Of a DNA stretch of 64,000 nt, positions 32,771-44,883 are shown one piece after another. Position numbers and translations under genes: made by a program. The stretch is taken from the NCBI GenBank assembly GCA_963920525.1, contig OY986436.1, forward strand, positions 27,293,318-27,357,317. Direction: 5' to 3'. Position 1 is the first letter of the stretch, and every line of letters begins with the position of its first letter. The notes beneath the pieces are model-generated. The model was not told where the DNA came from and did no database searches. It worked only from the letters and a program-made list of their open reading frames with translations. The stretch is from Dichetophora obliterata. Its lineage: Eukaryota; Arthropoda; Insecta; Diptera; Sciomyzidae.

Positions 32771-34400
32771 TTTTTTCTTTAAATATTCAACTTTTTGATT
32801 TTGAAATGAACATTTCCAAATGAAAATTTGAAATGCTGCTACATGAAAACTCTTAAATGGAGTAGGCCCTAGAAAATATATGTACACCAAAGTGAGATTT
32901 CGGTATAAATCACAATTAAGGTATTTTATACAAAGGTACATCTTTTCAATTGAATATGTGTTTTTCAATAAAACTTTTAAATAGTAATCATTACGCCTTT
33001 TTTTATTACTGAGTCGTTTAGTTTTTGTTCTTAAACTTTTAAGAAGTTTTCTTAACCTAAATCAACCTATTGTTGATGGCAACGCGAATGTAAACACTTA
33101 ATATGTGGTGTTTTTAGTTTTAGCCATTGTGTGTTTCTGTTGTTAATACTAGTCCTTCTTAAATTAAAAACATATCTTCTTATGGTGATTAGGTAAATAA
33201 ACTTAATTTTTCATAGGTTTTAGAATTGTTCTCTTATAAGCATGGAAAGAATTTTCGTGATGAAGAAAGCGTCTTGCAAAGTGTTTGTATGACTTTTTGT
33301 AGAAAAAGATTATTTTTTACCATTTGTGTTATGACATTTTAAAGCGCCTTTCTTCCTGAATTTTTACTCTAAGGCAAATTGTTCACTGTAGATGTTATGA
33401 TTAATTTGAAAATAACCAAAATTATTATTTTTCAAATCGACTTTTGACACTCAGTTGAAACTGTTTTAATAAAAATTAAAGTTATAATTTTTTTCCGTCT
33501 TTGTTTTTCACATTATGTTTTCACTTAATATTTATTATCGAGTGGCAAGCAACGCTATGCAAATGTGCTACTTTTAGCACATTCTATTAACAACAATAAC
33601 CATTCAAGGAACTGCGCAACAATTCTTAATTCTGAAACTTATTTTTATTTTATATTTCTGCTTATCAAGAAGTAACTTAATTTCAACTTACATGTTTCAC
33701 TATTAATTTGTTTGAACTATTTCATTGATTGCTTATAAACTGATGAAATTCCCAACCATGCCAAAGTTTGGTTAGAATTTTTTTTATTGCTTTTTAATGC
33801 TCTTTTTTTTGACTAGAGAAATGCTTATAATTGAAGTCACTTTTAAAATACAACTGGGCGCTTTTAACAAGCCAACAGTGTGCTATTAAGTTAGCTTGAT
33901 TTCGAGGAAAAAAAAACAAAAACACTTTAAAAATCAATAGAGGCGGCAAGTGGTAGGGGCTGGTAGCGGTAGTTGATTGAAAAGCCTGAAGCTTTTCACA
34001 AAAAAACAACTAATATTTGATAAGTTGATAAGCTGTGGGTTGGCTAAAAGCTTTTGTCAGCCATTGGGACCACAAGAAAAAGCTTGATGAATTATCAAGT
34101 GTTCTATCAGTGTATTTTATCGGTTATTCTTATGTCTTATGGAATTTTTTGTTTGTTATAATTTTTGTCTCGTTTTTTTATCTATTTTATTTACTTCTCT
34201 AGTTTCTTTTTTGATAACTAATTATAAGTAAGTGTCAACATAATAGTTGCTATTTCGTATTATGTTTTATCTAATGCTTCACGTGAGTTTATTACTTGAA
34301 TGATAGAAGCGAACACAGGGGCGTATGCGCACTTTTTTAAAATTCTTTTAAATTCTACATATAATTGTATTGGTTTTATGATTTTGTTTGTCGTAGAATA
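32771..34400. other. AT-rich DNA without recognised gene
   Basis: Open frames below 72 codons show no motif. A GTTGATAAGCTGTGGGTTGG stretch and other low-complexity text are present, with no partner noticed. Confidence 0.4.
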
Positions 34401-34439
34401 TTAAGAACTTAACTTAAGCTTTAACTGTTACTTTGATTA

Positions 34440-35115
34440 TATCTTTGATTTTAACTTAAGCTTAAGAAAAAACTTAAACTTTTACTTTTACCTTTACTTT
34501 TACTTTGACTTTAACTTAAACTTTAACTTAAAGTTGAACTTAAACTTAAACTTAAACTTTAACTTAAAGTTGAACTTAAACTTAATTTTTAACTTTAACT
34601 TAAAGTTGAACTTAAACTGAATTTTTAACTTAAAATCTAACTTTAACTTAAACTTAAACTTTGACTTTGACTTTGACTTTAATTTTAACTTTAACGTTAA
34701 CGTTAACTTTAACTTTAACTTTAACTTTAACTTTAACTTTAACTTTAACTTTAACTTTAACTCTAACTCTAACTTTAACTTTAACTTTAACTTTAACTTT
34801 AACTTTAACTTTAACTTTAACTTTAACTTTAACTTTAACTTTAACTTTAACTTAAACTTAAACTTAAACTTAAACTTAAACTTAAACTTTTACTTTTACT
34901 TTTACTTTTACTTTTACTTTTACTTTTACTTTAACTTTAACTTAAACTTAAACTTAAACTTAAACTTAAACTTTAACTTAAACTTAAACTTTAACTTTAA
35001 CTTTAACTTTAACTTTAACTTTAACTTTAACTTAAACTTTAGCTTAAACTTTAACTTTAACTTTTACTTTAACTTTAAATTTATTTTAACTTCAACTTTA
35101 GCTTTAACTTTAACT
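34440..35115. repeat. TTTAAC/TTAAAC hexanucleotide array
   Basis: Near-perfect runs of CTTTAA, with blocks of CTTAAA and CTTTTA variants, fill about 680 bp. Block structure is visible: the CTTTAA block 34655-34850, the CTTAAA block 34850-34890, the CTTTTA block 34885-34930, then mixed. A 64-codon Thr-Leu repeat frame here is an artefact. Confidence 0.95.
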
Positions 35116-37007
35116 TCCTATCAACAATACTTTCAATAACCTTTAATTTTTAAACCTTTAAAATGTTTAGAAATATTCTAAATCTTATGAAAAATTTTTT
35201 ATAAGAAAACTACAAAAAATAAAAAATTACACTTATGTTTTTTAGCTTATCATTCAATCTCATTTCGTCATTATCTGGTGTTTCTTTTATCTCAATCTTT
35301 TTAATAATATGACAAAATAATATGAAGCATTCAAGCTAAATATAGAAAAACATCTGGCATTTGTATTGAAAAATGGAAAAAACGAAACAAAGTACTAAGT
35401 TATCAGTGACAGGTAAACTTGAATGCTATATCCAAACCTTGATCAACATATATTATACTTGAAGGTAAAATATGAAAAAATATGAGCCACTTCAAAATCA
35501 TAAAACAGAAAAGAAAATAATAAAATATAGTTTGATTTTTACACAAATAAATTTTATTACATAAAAAATTAAAAAAAGTAAATATTAAATAAACTTAATG
35601 AAAACCAAAATCAGAAACAAAAGAAAAACAGTTCTCAAATTAATTATTAAGAAAAAGTAAAACTTACACATACAATTATATAAATTTTATAACAATTTGT
35701 TTATTTAATGCTTTTCTTTTCAGTGCAAAAACATTTATTAAATAATCATTTGCTTACTTTAGTTACGAAAAGTTTATGAGTATCTTTTTGTGTTAATTTT
35801 TGTAATTATTTACGATTTTATAGTTTTAAGATTAAGTTAACGGACATTACAAAAGTTGATGTATAAAAAAAAAACAATAAGCATACTATATATTAATACT
35901 TTCTTTAAACCTAAAGTAAGATGAAATAGCTTTCAGTAATCGTATAGAAGATAGACACAAAGAAAATGTTTAAACAATAAATGGGCGTGTCAGATGAGAG
36001 GAACTGCTTTAGTCGTCAATTAAAAATAAATAAATTTTATTTTTGCTTTTTGATTTATTTTCTTTTCATTAGTATAATTAAGATCAAAATTTTATTGAAT
36101 AGTTAAATTAAAAAATTTTCGTGTGTTTTAAATACATTATAATTTTAATATTAAAATTGCCTTCAATAACGACGTTAATTAAAATAAAAATGCACATGTT
36201 TCACTGACGCAATTAGTTTTAATTTGAAAATAAAACTAAAAAAATTGTGTCTTAATTCGCATATGTTGAGATAATAGCACTGATGCCTAGAAGTAGTACT
36301 TCCTCTGTATTTTTACTGCTATTTTTATTGTTAGTAGTGTGTTTTAGTAAAAAATTTTATTTTTTTCCATTCGTTTGTTTTTTTTTTTATTGATTTTTAT
36401 GCTTGCTGTCTTCCCGCTTATTTGCGATCTTTTCCACTGCGTTCCCGTTGCTTTGTTGCAATTGTTGCTGCTGTCAGACTGTGTACATGTTGTGTCGGAT
36501 GAAGATGATGTTGACGTTGAGAAGAAATTCCATTCAAGGTTTGCGCATTTTTACTGTGTCTAAAATTGAAATTTTATTAGCTGATATAAATATTGGCTGA
36601 AGTTTTTTGGTATTTGTAGAAATCTAGCAACTACTGCAAAAAGTTCTACGAAAATGAAAATTTGGAAAATTTTTGTTTACTTTATCTAACTACAAATGAA
36701 ATAGATAAATAGTTATGATCTATAATAATAATAATGAAGGATTTGTTGATTTTTTTAGGTCGTTTTTTTTGCCATGTCAAACACAGGAGAGCCGTTTCCA
36801 TAAAGGTTGATAGCGTAATATGTTGTTGTTGTTGTGGTTTTTTTTCGACTATTTCGGCAACATGTTCATAGACTCTGTTCTAAAGTTTATTTTTACATAG
36901 AGTGAGAAAGAGATAGTTATAAGATTTATTAGATTGTTAAGAGATTATTTTTGTTATTCTATTTGTTAATATAATATGGTGTTTTGACTTCAAAATTTTA
37001 CAAATAT
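35116..37007. other. AT-rich DNA without recognised gene
   Basis: No coding motif, RNA gene or paired repeat was recognised. Short overlapping frames at 36375-36600 lack features. A GTT trinucleotide run lies near 36822-36834. Confidence 0.45.
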
Positions 37008-37375
37008 TTAACCCTAAAGAGGTAATCTACGTCAATTCGACGTAGATTGCGTCGTAAAGTTTTGCTTAGCTTGGCGCAGAGCTAGCGATTTTTTTATGAC
37101 ATAACTAAAACACACTACGTAGCTGCTACGTAGATTAACTTTTAAGTGACTTTTTATGTTTTGGTGCCGATGGTGTTTTACTATATTTTATTTCCTTACA
37201 TTGCGTTTTAGAGCCTCAAAATTGCTCACAGAGAATGTTACCAAAAGCTTTAATTTAAGAAGTTTTAGCAGAGTGCGACAATAACAATTTAAAAAAAACT
37301 GAGTGAGAAAGATTCTGCTGAACTTTCCGAGCGAACACAAAAGAGAACATTCCTAAAGTTATTAATGATAATGAC

Positions 37376-38186
37376 CAGGGCTCGGATTTTGATGAGCTAA
37401 AAAAACGCAATATCTGACCTAAAAATAAATTAGAAAAATTACCCAGAAACTGCAGAAAATGACCTAAAACCTCACAAAAATTACCAAAAATGTAAGCAAT
37501 TACATAAAAAATAAAAAAAGGCTTTGAAAGTAAAACATTACTAAATTTAAAATTAATTTTATATAATTTTTGTACATAGCGTTGCATTATATTAAAACGG
37601 CGATTGTCTGGAAAAATGTTTTTGTAAACAGAAAAACTTCTTTCTACTTCTGCACTGACGAGAGGAACATATTTAAAAGACGATATGTCATCAGATGTAA
37701 GCTCCTCTTCAAATTTCATAGTATTAAAATTGTTGCCCCCTAAAATTTCAGCAATAGAGCATAAAAATAGAGTTAATAAAAACTAGCATTTCCTGAGTTT
37801 TTATCTAACACTTGTTTCATCTTTCTACATACCCTTTCGTCGAGGTAATGGTTTTGATTGAAAAGGGACTCTATTGATATTTTAGAACGAAAAAAATGTT
37901 ATTAAAACTACACTTAAATGACCTAAATAACCGAAAAATTACAAATGTCCAAAAAATTACAATAAAATAACTCCAAAATCGCTAAAAATTACAAAAAAAT
38001 GTTTTTTATTTTAGTAAAAATGACCTAAAAACTAAAATGATACAAGACGATGAAAAATGACGAAAAAATAACCTAAAAACTTTTCATATTTGGAATTTAG
38101 GAAACATAAATGGACGTTCTAGATAACCAGGAAATGTCCTGTAATCAGCAGAAAAAAGATGACATGTCGGCGAAATCCTAGCCCTG
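37376..38186 (-). mobile_element. hAT element nested in piggyBac-like element
   Basis: CAGGGCTCGGATTT at the left and, on the minus strand from 38186, CAGGGCTAGGATTTCG form hAT-type ends. The exact 8-bp target duplication ATAATGAC flanks it (37368-37375 and 38187-38194). The 811-bp element retains only the C-terminal part of a hAT transposase on the minus strand, so it is a deletion derivative. The interior repeats AAAAATTACAAAAA/TGACCTAAAA text. Confidence 0.88.
37584..37719 (-). pseudogene. hAT transposase dimerisation-domain remnant
   Basis: Minus-strand residues FKYVPLVSAEVERSFSVYKN then IFPDNRRFNIMQRYVQ match the conserved C-terminal hAT dimerisation region (usual core VERSFSxYKNIL). 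The upstream catalytic part is absent and the frame runs on into unrelated text. It lies within a small hAT element with intact ends. Confidence 0.75.
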
Positions 38187-38194
38187 ATAATGAC

Positions 38195-38860
38195 ACTGCA
38201 AGTGTCAAAATGTCAAAAAAGACAAAAAACGAAAATATTGCAGATATTGTCTATGGTTTTACTAGACAAGTTATTGTTGGGGCGGAGAGGCTGTGACCAA
38301 ATCTGTCAAAATGAAGTGCACAGCTCATATAAAATCTGCAACCGATAAGAACACGATGAGAAAGCAAAAATAGGCAAAGTATAAACAAAGTTAAGAGGTC
38401 AACGTTTTAGCAAAATATAATGAAATCACTTAAAATCTAATTTTTTAAACTTTGTTTGTACTTAACACACAATGTTCAATTTAATTAGTTAAAGTTTTAT
38501 TTGTCTACCTATTCTTCATTCTCAAATTAGCAAAATGGCTTATTTTGACAGTTCTGGTCATTAAGAAATAGATCACATTCAGCCCTAAAATTACCTTGTC
38601 TAGTTATACCATGATGTTGTCCTCATACAAAACGACAAATGACAAAGACTGCTTGCAAGACATGCGATTCCAATATATGTAGTGACTAAGAAAGGTCACT
38701 AGGAAAGAGAGCTTATCCAGCCCTAACATTACCTTGTCTAGTTATACCATGATATTGCCCTTATACAAAACTACAAATGACAAAGACTGCTTGTAAGACA
38801 TGCGATTCCAATATATGTGGAGAGCACAAAGTTGAACTTTGCATTTCTTGCAAAAAAAAA
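38195..38860 (+). pseudogene. piggyBac-type transposase C-terminal remnant with internal duplication
   Basis: On the plus strand the final segment reads TACKTCDSNICGEHKVELC then ISCK, the Cys/His zinc-binding end of piggyBac transposases. Upstream lies NIADIVYGFTRQVIVGAERL (about 38238-38297). A segment of about 140 bp is tandemly duplicated (about 38578-38718 and 38719-38855, shared text AATTACCTTGTCTAGTTATACC split as AATTACCTTGTCTAG and TTATACCATGAT). Only the second copy keeps the full zinc-binding end. No functional protein is expected. Confidence 0.65.
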
Positions 38861-39209
38861 AATATATATTTTATAATTTTATTTATTTTGTGAATTTAAA
38901 GCATTTAGTAAGCAATTGTAATCAATTTCCTAAAGAATATTTTTATGTTTCTATTTAAAATGAAATTATACTTTTTGACTTAGTGCATATAAGGTCCAAA
39001 ATGAGTTACTTAAAATATTTTAGAAAAAGTTAACATTTCTATGTTTTTATTTTTATAAAGCTCTAAAACTATCTAATTTTGAGTTTGGTGGGGGTCCGCT
39101 ATATATAAATTCTTTTCGAAAACAAGGCTTAAAACTTTACTACGTCGATTCGACGCAGATTACCTACAACGTGTGTAAAATAATATTAGCTCTCTAGAGT
39201 TAAAGAAAC

Positions 39210-40420
39210 CCTCAAGCTATTATTCGGCAAGGTTGCTGATCCATTTGCAGATGACATTTGTTTTTAAACTTTAAAAATCCACTTTCTTACTCTGGAAGCA
39301 AAACCAATCTGACCGATACGCGTTGTACCGATGAGTTGGTGCATTAATTTTCTACAGTTTGATTTTCTTAACCTTATTTTTTTGATTACTTTTATGGTTT
39401 TTTATGGACATCAAACTAACTTCAAACTAAATTCCCCACTTTTTTCCCGGAATTTTTCCAGTAGAAGAAGTTACCACTACACGGATACGTATATTCAAAA
39501 AAGTTATGGATTTACAAATTTTGACTTTCGATTTTAAACTTAAATTTTTACAAACTTAAATTTACTCGAATTCAGTTTAAATTGTTTTTTCCTTAATTTT
39601 TGGATCTGTATTCGGGGCCTCTATTTAGAATCTTCAAATCTTTACCTCGGTTATGAAATCAGCACTGTTACAGACTTTTATGTTTTTAACATAACGTGGT
39701 TAAGACCTAAACCATTATTTTTTATTTTCACTAGTTTGCCCTTGGGTTTAATATAAATGCTGATTCAAACTTTTAATAATACTAATAAAATTAAGTTCAA
39801 ATCCAGTTTTTCTTTAGTTTAGTCTAGAATAAAGTTTAGACCTGCAACTTCTATTTTCAGTTTTAAAATTTGCTACTGATCTTAAGGCCAGGTTCTCATG
39901 AAATTGGACCAAAAAACCCTATTTTTTATTTCATTTTTCGATAGCTTATGATGTGAAGCATATGTTCTCTAAGCAGTTTGGCCGATAACAATTGCATAAA
40001 AAAGTTTTTGCATACGAAAGGAACCCATATTTTCATTAACGCACTCGAAACAATCGTTAACCAAATCTTAAAACGCATTTTCTGAACAATCATGTTTTAC
40101 AAACTGGTCTCCACGATATCTCAAGAACTACTCTATTCATTCACTTGAATTTTTTTTATTTTCACGAAGACTCAATTTATTCGACACAAAGAGCGAAAAA
40201 TGGGAAAAAATCCAATAAATATTTATAGTATAATTTATAAAATTGGTTTTTTATATCAGATGACATTACCGTACTGTGGGATGGAGACCATTGTGGTACC
40301 TTTTTTTTAAAGTGACGTTTTACGGCGACTTGACACTTCACATAATATTTTAATGCAACAAAAAATATGTTCCTACACTTTAAAATTCAATAAATAACTT
40401 TAAAAAGGTGTTCATTTACT
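39210..40420. other. AT-rich DNA without recognised gene
   Basis: A 68-codon frame has no motif. No RNA gene or paired repeat was seen. Confidence 0.4.
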
Positions 40421-42010
40421 TGCTTGGGTGATATTTCATTTTTGGGGTGATACTTAATTTTTTGGTGCCATATTTCATTTTTCTCGGGATAGTTTTTCAT
40501 AATGAAAAAAAGCACTAAAAACCAAATACCAGAAATGAAATTAGGCCCCAAAAAATAGGTTTGGGCATATTTTAATTTTGCTTATTTTCATGTTTTGCAT
40601 GAAACATTCCGTACATGGGCAAACCATTTCAAGGGATGAGGTAGAGTTAGGTTTGGGGTAGTTTTTCATCTTTATAAAAAAAAATTCAAATTTAAATCAT
40701 TTTTGGTGTGTAATTTAATTTTTTTTGGGGTAATTGTTCATTAACGTTGGTGTCTTATTTAATGAATTTGGGTTCTTTTTCGCAATCCAATTACACCCCA
40801 AATTGTGGGGTCTTTTTTAATTTTATTTGGGCCATTTCTTGCATGCCCCCAATCTCTGATGGTTTTCAGCTCTGTCATCCATCATTCAAAACTCTGAACT
40901 TATAATAAAGGCTAGTGGATAAAACTACAAAATAGGGGTAGATGTTTCTAGAGGCACTACGAAATAGACCCCAATTGAAATAAGTCCCAATGCAATAACA
41001 CCCATTGAAATAAGTCCCAACGAAAATGAAATAAACCCCAAACGAAAAAAATGATAGAATTCTCAAACGCAATGAAATAATTCCCAAATTGAAAAAGAAA
41101 TAAGCCCCAACATTTGGGGCTCCCAAAAAATGAAGTAAGCTCCATGTAAAAGATTTCTAAGCCTAAAATTATCCCAAAAACTAATGAAGTAACCCCTAAT
41201 GAATAGGCACTACTGTACTCCAGTTATAAACTGTGATTTTGTGAAAAGTTTGACTAGTACAAATAATGAAAAAATTATGAACCAACAAGAAAAATAATTT
41301 TTTAAAAGCCCGAAGGCGACTTCTTAATACGGAGGATATTATTAATTTTCATGCCGTTCCATAATTTATGATTAATTCCTTTTTCCTACAAGTCACGATT
41401 AATTACTACTACTTTTGGCTTTGTGAATGGTTTAAGTACAATTCAGCTATTTTCTTTGATACGATGATCAAATATACAAAAAGTTTTTATTGAAGTTTTA
41501 AAGCAAATCCATTTTACCCACTTCGACCGTATAGTTGGTTTCATATGTGCCTTTTACAGAAGGAATAATTTGTAAAACGCGCAACTACACGGAAAAAATA
41601 ATGCAAAAATTGATCAAAATTACAAAATGTGAAAAAAATTAAAATAAATTTTATTGATAGCAACTCTTCGATAACCTAAATTCAGCAAAATGAAAAAGCC
41701 CCAAAACAAATAAATAAAGCCCCAACTAAAATTTCATTGGGTCTTATTTCATTATGGATTATGAATTATGAAATAAGACTCAATGAAATAAGCCCCAATG
41801 AAATTTTAGTTGGGGCTTTATTTCTTTGGTTTGGGGGTTATTTCATTTCTTAAATTTTGGGCTTATATCACTTTATATGGGGGCTTTTTCATTTTGCTGA
41901 ATTTAGGTTATCGAAATTTCATAATGAAATAAGATCAAAACAAACAAATGAAATATTTCCCAAAATTTATGAAATAGCCCACTAAAAATGGGGAGTTATT
42001 TCATACGAAG
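40420..42010. repeat. Array of TTGGGGCTTATTTCATT-type motifs in both orientations
   Basis: Variants of GGGGTNATTTCATTTTT (about 40435-40850, and 41790-42005) and of the reverse complement AATGAAATAAGCCCCAA (about 40970-41210, and 41690-41790) dominate the stretch. They form inverted pairs at several scales, the longest at 41669-41913. The short frames here follow from the repeat. I do not recognise the family. Confidence 0.8.
41669..41913. repeat. Long palindrome with perfect 34-bp arms
   Basis: Positions 41669-41702 (beginning CGATAACCTAAATTCAGC) are the exact reverse complement of 41880-41913. Pairing continues inward with gaps, including AAAGCCCCAACTAAAATTTC (about 41726) against GAAATTTTAGTTGGGGCTTT (about 41800). 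The whole segment could form a large hairpin. Confidence 0.9.
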
Positions 42011-42904
42011 CCATACTGCGGTCTATCTCGTGGTGCCGTTTCTTATAATATATTTAAGATAGTATATAAAGTATCTTGTGTTAATGTCACACTTTTATAA
42101 GTGTCTTAATAAAACATTAAAAAATAATCGAACACTATAAAAATATCCAAGCAAAAATATATTTGGAACAACAGAAGTCAAACCGTGGTGGAACAAGGGT
42201 CGAACACGGGTCGAACAAGGGTAGAATAATGATCGAACAAGGATAACATGGTCTTACAAGGAATGAAGATGGTCTAGATGGTAGTTTTTAATCCTTAAAG
42301 TTTCCAAACTAAGTTTGTTATAAAAATCCGGCTAAGATCTATAACGAACTATCATACAAATAACTTCAACTTAAAGAATTTTTCATTTCGCTAGCTTTGT
42401 AACGTTGTCTGCCAGCAGTGACCTCGGGCACATTGTTAAATTTGTTTTGATAAATTCTTAAAGAAACTTATTGTATGTATTGTATGTAAAAGACAATGCA
42501 ATAACGAAGACAGAAAAACGAACACGCGATGGTACAAAAAAAAATAATCTTTGTTGAAAATTCTTTTACGCGTCTATTTTGTATTTGTTTATAGAAAACT
42601 TAAATAACGAAACAATAGATAAACACAGTGAAACAAAAAATCTTTAGTTCATCGCAAAACGGAATGCAGTGGATCAACTTTAGCACCAGATTTTTTTTCA
42701 TGAGGAGTTTTCTAGGCACTTTATTCATCCCCACTTAATGATAGAGTAACAAGAAGCTGTTGCACGCTTTTCAACTGGCTTAAAATAATTTTTTATTTAT
42801 GCATTAAACTTGCTGAAGGTAAACAGTAAAGTCGCGCAATTCAGCAAAAGAGAACTTTTGTCGTGATTTTAACTATGAGCTATTTAGAACAAGAAAGTTT
42901 TGAA
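42011..42904. other. Spacer with short GGTCGAACAAG repeat
   Basis: GGGTCGAACA-type units of about 13 bp repeat near 42187-42250. A few similar words (GGCCGAACAA, GGGACGAACA) occur near 54655-54715. Nothing else recognised. Confidence 0.45.
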
Positions 42905-43095
42905 GAAGGCAACAACAACAACAACTCTGTAAAGAGTCAATCGTCTTTTGAACCTGTTTTTCACGCCTGTTTCGGAACTAGCTATACTTCTCTTCAGTAG
43001 TCTTGAGTGATTAAGCAGTTGTTTAAGTTTTATATGAATTCACACTTCTTATAATAAACTCATCTGAACTATACGACGTTAAAGCAAAGGGATTT
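42905..43095. repeat. Dispersed repeat, possible solo-LTR-like, copy 2
   Basis: Same order of motifs as 28798-28985: GGCAACAACAACAACAACTC, AGAGTCAATCG, CTTCAGTAGTCTTGAGTGAT, an AATAAACTC stretch, and TACGACGTTAAAGCAAAGG. It is followed by a tandem duplication of about 55 bp (about 43120-43205, GCCTGAAACTCTATCA twice). Confidence 0.6.
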
Positions 43096-43964
43096 CCATT
43101 TTTAGGTCAAGCCTGAAACTCTATCAAGGATTATGCCTGGTATATTTGCTTCTTAAGCCTGAAACTCTATCAGCGATAATGTCTGTTATAGTTGCTTCTT
43201 CCTTTTCAGAGATGAAAATCTTTCTCGAAAATCAAACGCGTCTATCTTGTTTCCCTACAAATAGCTTATATTTCAGAGTAACTTTTTCCTTAAAAGTTAA
43301 AATATTTCTATTTTTTTAAAATATTTTAAAATTATGTAGTAACCTTCGTGACTACTTTATCAACGACTATAGATTGATTTAATTTTCTCCAATAAATATA
43401 TGTAAACTAAAATAAAATAGGTATTCCGTTTTTTTTTTTAATTTTTGATTTTGTTACTCTTTGGATGTACACCTGTATAAGTCCCTAACTTATCATATTT
43501 TCAAAATCGACTAGATTCAAAGAAGGTGCCTTTTTCGAAGACGAAAACGGAGCTTAAAAAACTTAAAGAGAAATAAGTTAAATAGAAACTCTTATTGAAA
43601 ATGACATGATCTTTTTAATCGTAAAATTAACGTTAAATCGTAACGGGTTCTAAAATTAGAAAAAAAGTTAATTAAAGCTCAAGTTAATTTTTTAAAACTT
43701 CGGCATTTTTCATTTATTTTTTTTATAGCAAAATCACTATTACTTTAAACTAAAAACAATCAAAAATATTTTTTGTTCATATTTCTGTCTTTTGTACATT
43801 TACGAAACTTCCTAATTGTTTTGTAGGTGCACAAAATATTTCAACGTTCCAACGTGCGTTCATGAACGAATTTAAAACTTTTATGCAAGATCTCGTCAGT
43901 AAAATGGGTACGAATTACTATTTTTCGTAAAAGATAAAGAGAAAACATACATCATTAATTTAAG

Positions 43965-44040
43965 AGTTCTTTGAGACTTGGGCTACTGGATCTACACTGT
44001 AAGCTCAATGATGTGGGTTCGAATCCTAACACAGATTTTG
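43965..44040 (+). repeat. tRNA-like sequence with perfect B-box
   Basis: GTGGGTTCGAATCCTAAC contains a perfect B-box/T-loop. About 35 nt upstream, TTGGGCTACTGGATC is only a weak A-box. Anticodon and acceptor stems do not pair well, so I treat it as a tRNA-derived repeat fragment. Confidence 0.35.
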
Positions 44041-44344
44041 CAAGAAATGCAGTCTAAAAGATATTATCATTTAAAAGATCCCAATCACAGTTTGTCACAA
44101 GATTTTTATAAAAAATGCCTTAAAATATAAGATTTCAGGGTTCTTTGTTTAGTCAATTAGAGAAAGTGAGTGATTGTATTATTACCTAAGAAATTATGAA
44201 TGACTCGTTAGGGTTAAAGAGCTTCAAATATTAAAATATTAGTGCTACATAAAATATTACTGCTACATTTTTTAAAAATCAATTGAAGAGGTAAATTTGT
44301 GCCATTAGTTCGAGAGTAGATTTTGACTAGTACTACGATTAAGA

Positions 44345-44371
44345 CAGAGAGAGAGAGAGAGAGACAGAGAG
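44345..44371. repeat. (GA)n microsatellite
   Basis: GA dinucleotides with one C interruption. Confidence 0.9.
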
Positions 44372-44603
44372 TTACGAAAACTTGCTTGAGAATCTTACGC
44401 AGTAAGGAGTAAAAATGTATCCGAAATTGCTTTATAATGTCTTTAGTTTTTTGGATTCTGTGTCAATATGAGAACACAATATGAGCGAGTTAAGCTGTTG
44501 CAAATTGGCAGTGTTAATTTGTTGTTTCTTATTATTTTTTAATTGTTGATCTTGTTCTTGTTGACGCCAGATATTTGACAGCAGTTAAATCAAAAAAATT
44601 TTG

Positions 44604-44609
44604 TTTATT
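44604..44609 (-). terminator. Candidate poly(A) signal for the large gene
   Basis: AATAAA on the minus strand, 275 bp past the stop codon at 44884. Other TTTATT occurrences nearby (for example about 44839) are alternatives. Transcript evidence would be needed to choose. Confidence 0.3.
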
Positions 44610-44883
44610 TTAGCGTAAAAATTTCGGGTTAGCTTATTTAGCATGTGCATTGAATGGGATTGATGTGTGGTTGGTGTATGAGGTGGAAAAGCACAGAGAA
44701 GAGAATACATGCAACTGTTTATTTTTTTGTAATGGTTGCTGTATGAGGAATAGCTGCGATGCTGTTGCTTAGCAGTGCAGATGACACTGGTTTGTGTCTT
44801 TGTTTTAAAAGACGTTTGTGCTCTATTTGTTTTTCGCTGTTTATTTCTTCTCTTTCTCACTCTTTCTGCGTGCGCACTCTATA

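Larger units (their letters stand above)
37012..39199 (+). mobile_element. piggyBac-like element interrupted by a hAT insertion
   Basis: TTAA at 37008-37011 and 39200-39203 flank ends CCCTAAAGAG (left) and, on the minus strand from the right, CTCTAGAGAG. Near both ends lies a palindromic motif around ATTCGACG: CTACGTCAATTCGACGTAG at left and CTACGTCGATTCGACGCAG at right. A plus-strand C-terminal transposase remnant lies at 38195-38860. A hAT element with an 8-bp target duplication splits the body at 37376-38186. Confidence 0.8.
43210..44583. other. AT-rich DNA downstream of the large gene
   Basis: No gene was recognised. A tRNA-like segment lies at 43965-44040 and a GA run at about 44346-44371. 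Confidence 0.4.

Noticed and set aside
34661..34855. 64-codon Thr-Leu repeat open frame
   Set aside because: It is a translation of the CTTTAA hexanucleotide array; six-base units never meet a stop in this frame.
34440..35115. Telomeric repeat
   Set aside because: Flies of this group lack short telomerase repeats, the unit differs from TTAGG, and ordinary sequence lies on both sides.
44585..44860. 91-codon minus-strand frame downstream of the large gene
   Set aside because: Low-complexity Lys/Thr/His-rich sequence without splice support; more likely 3' untranslated region.
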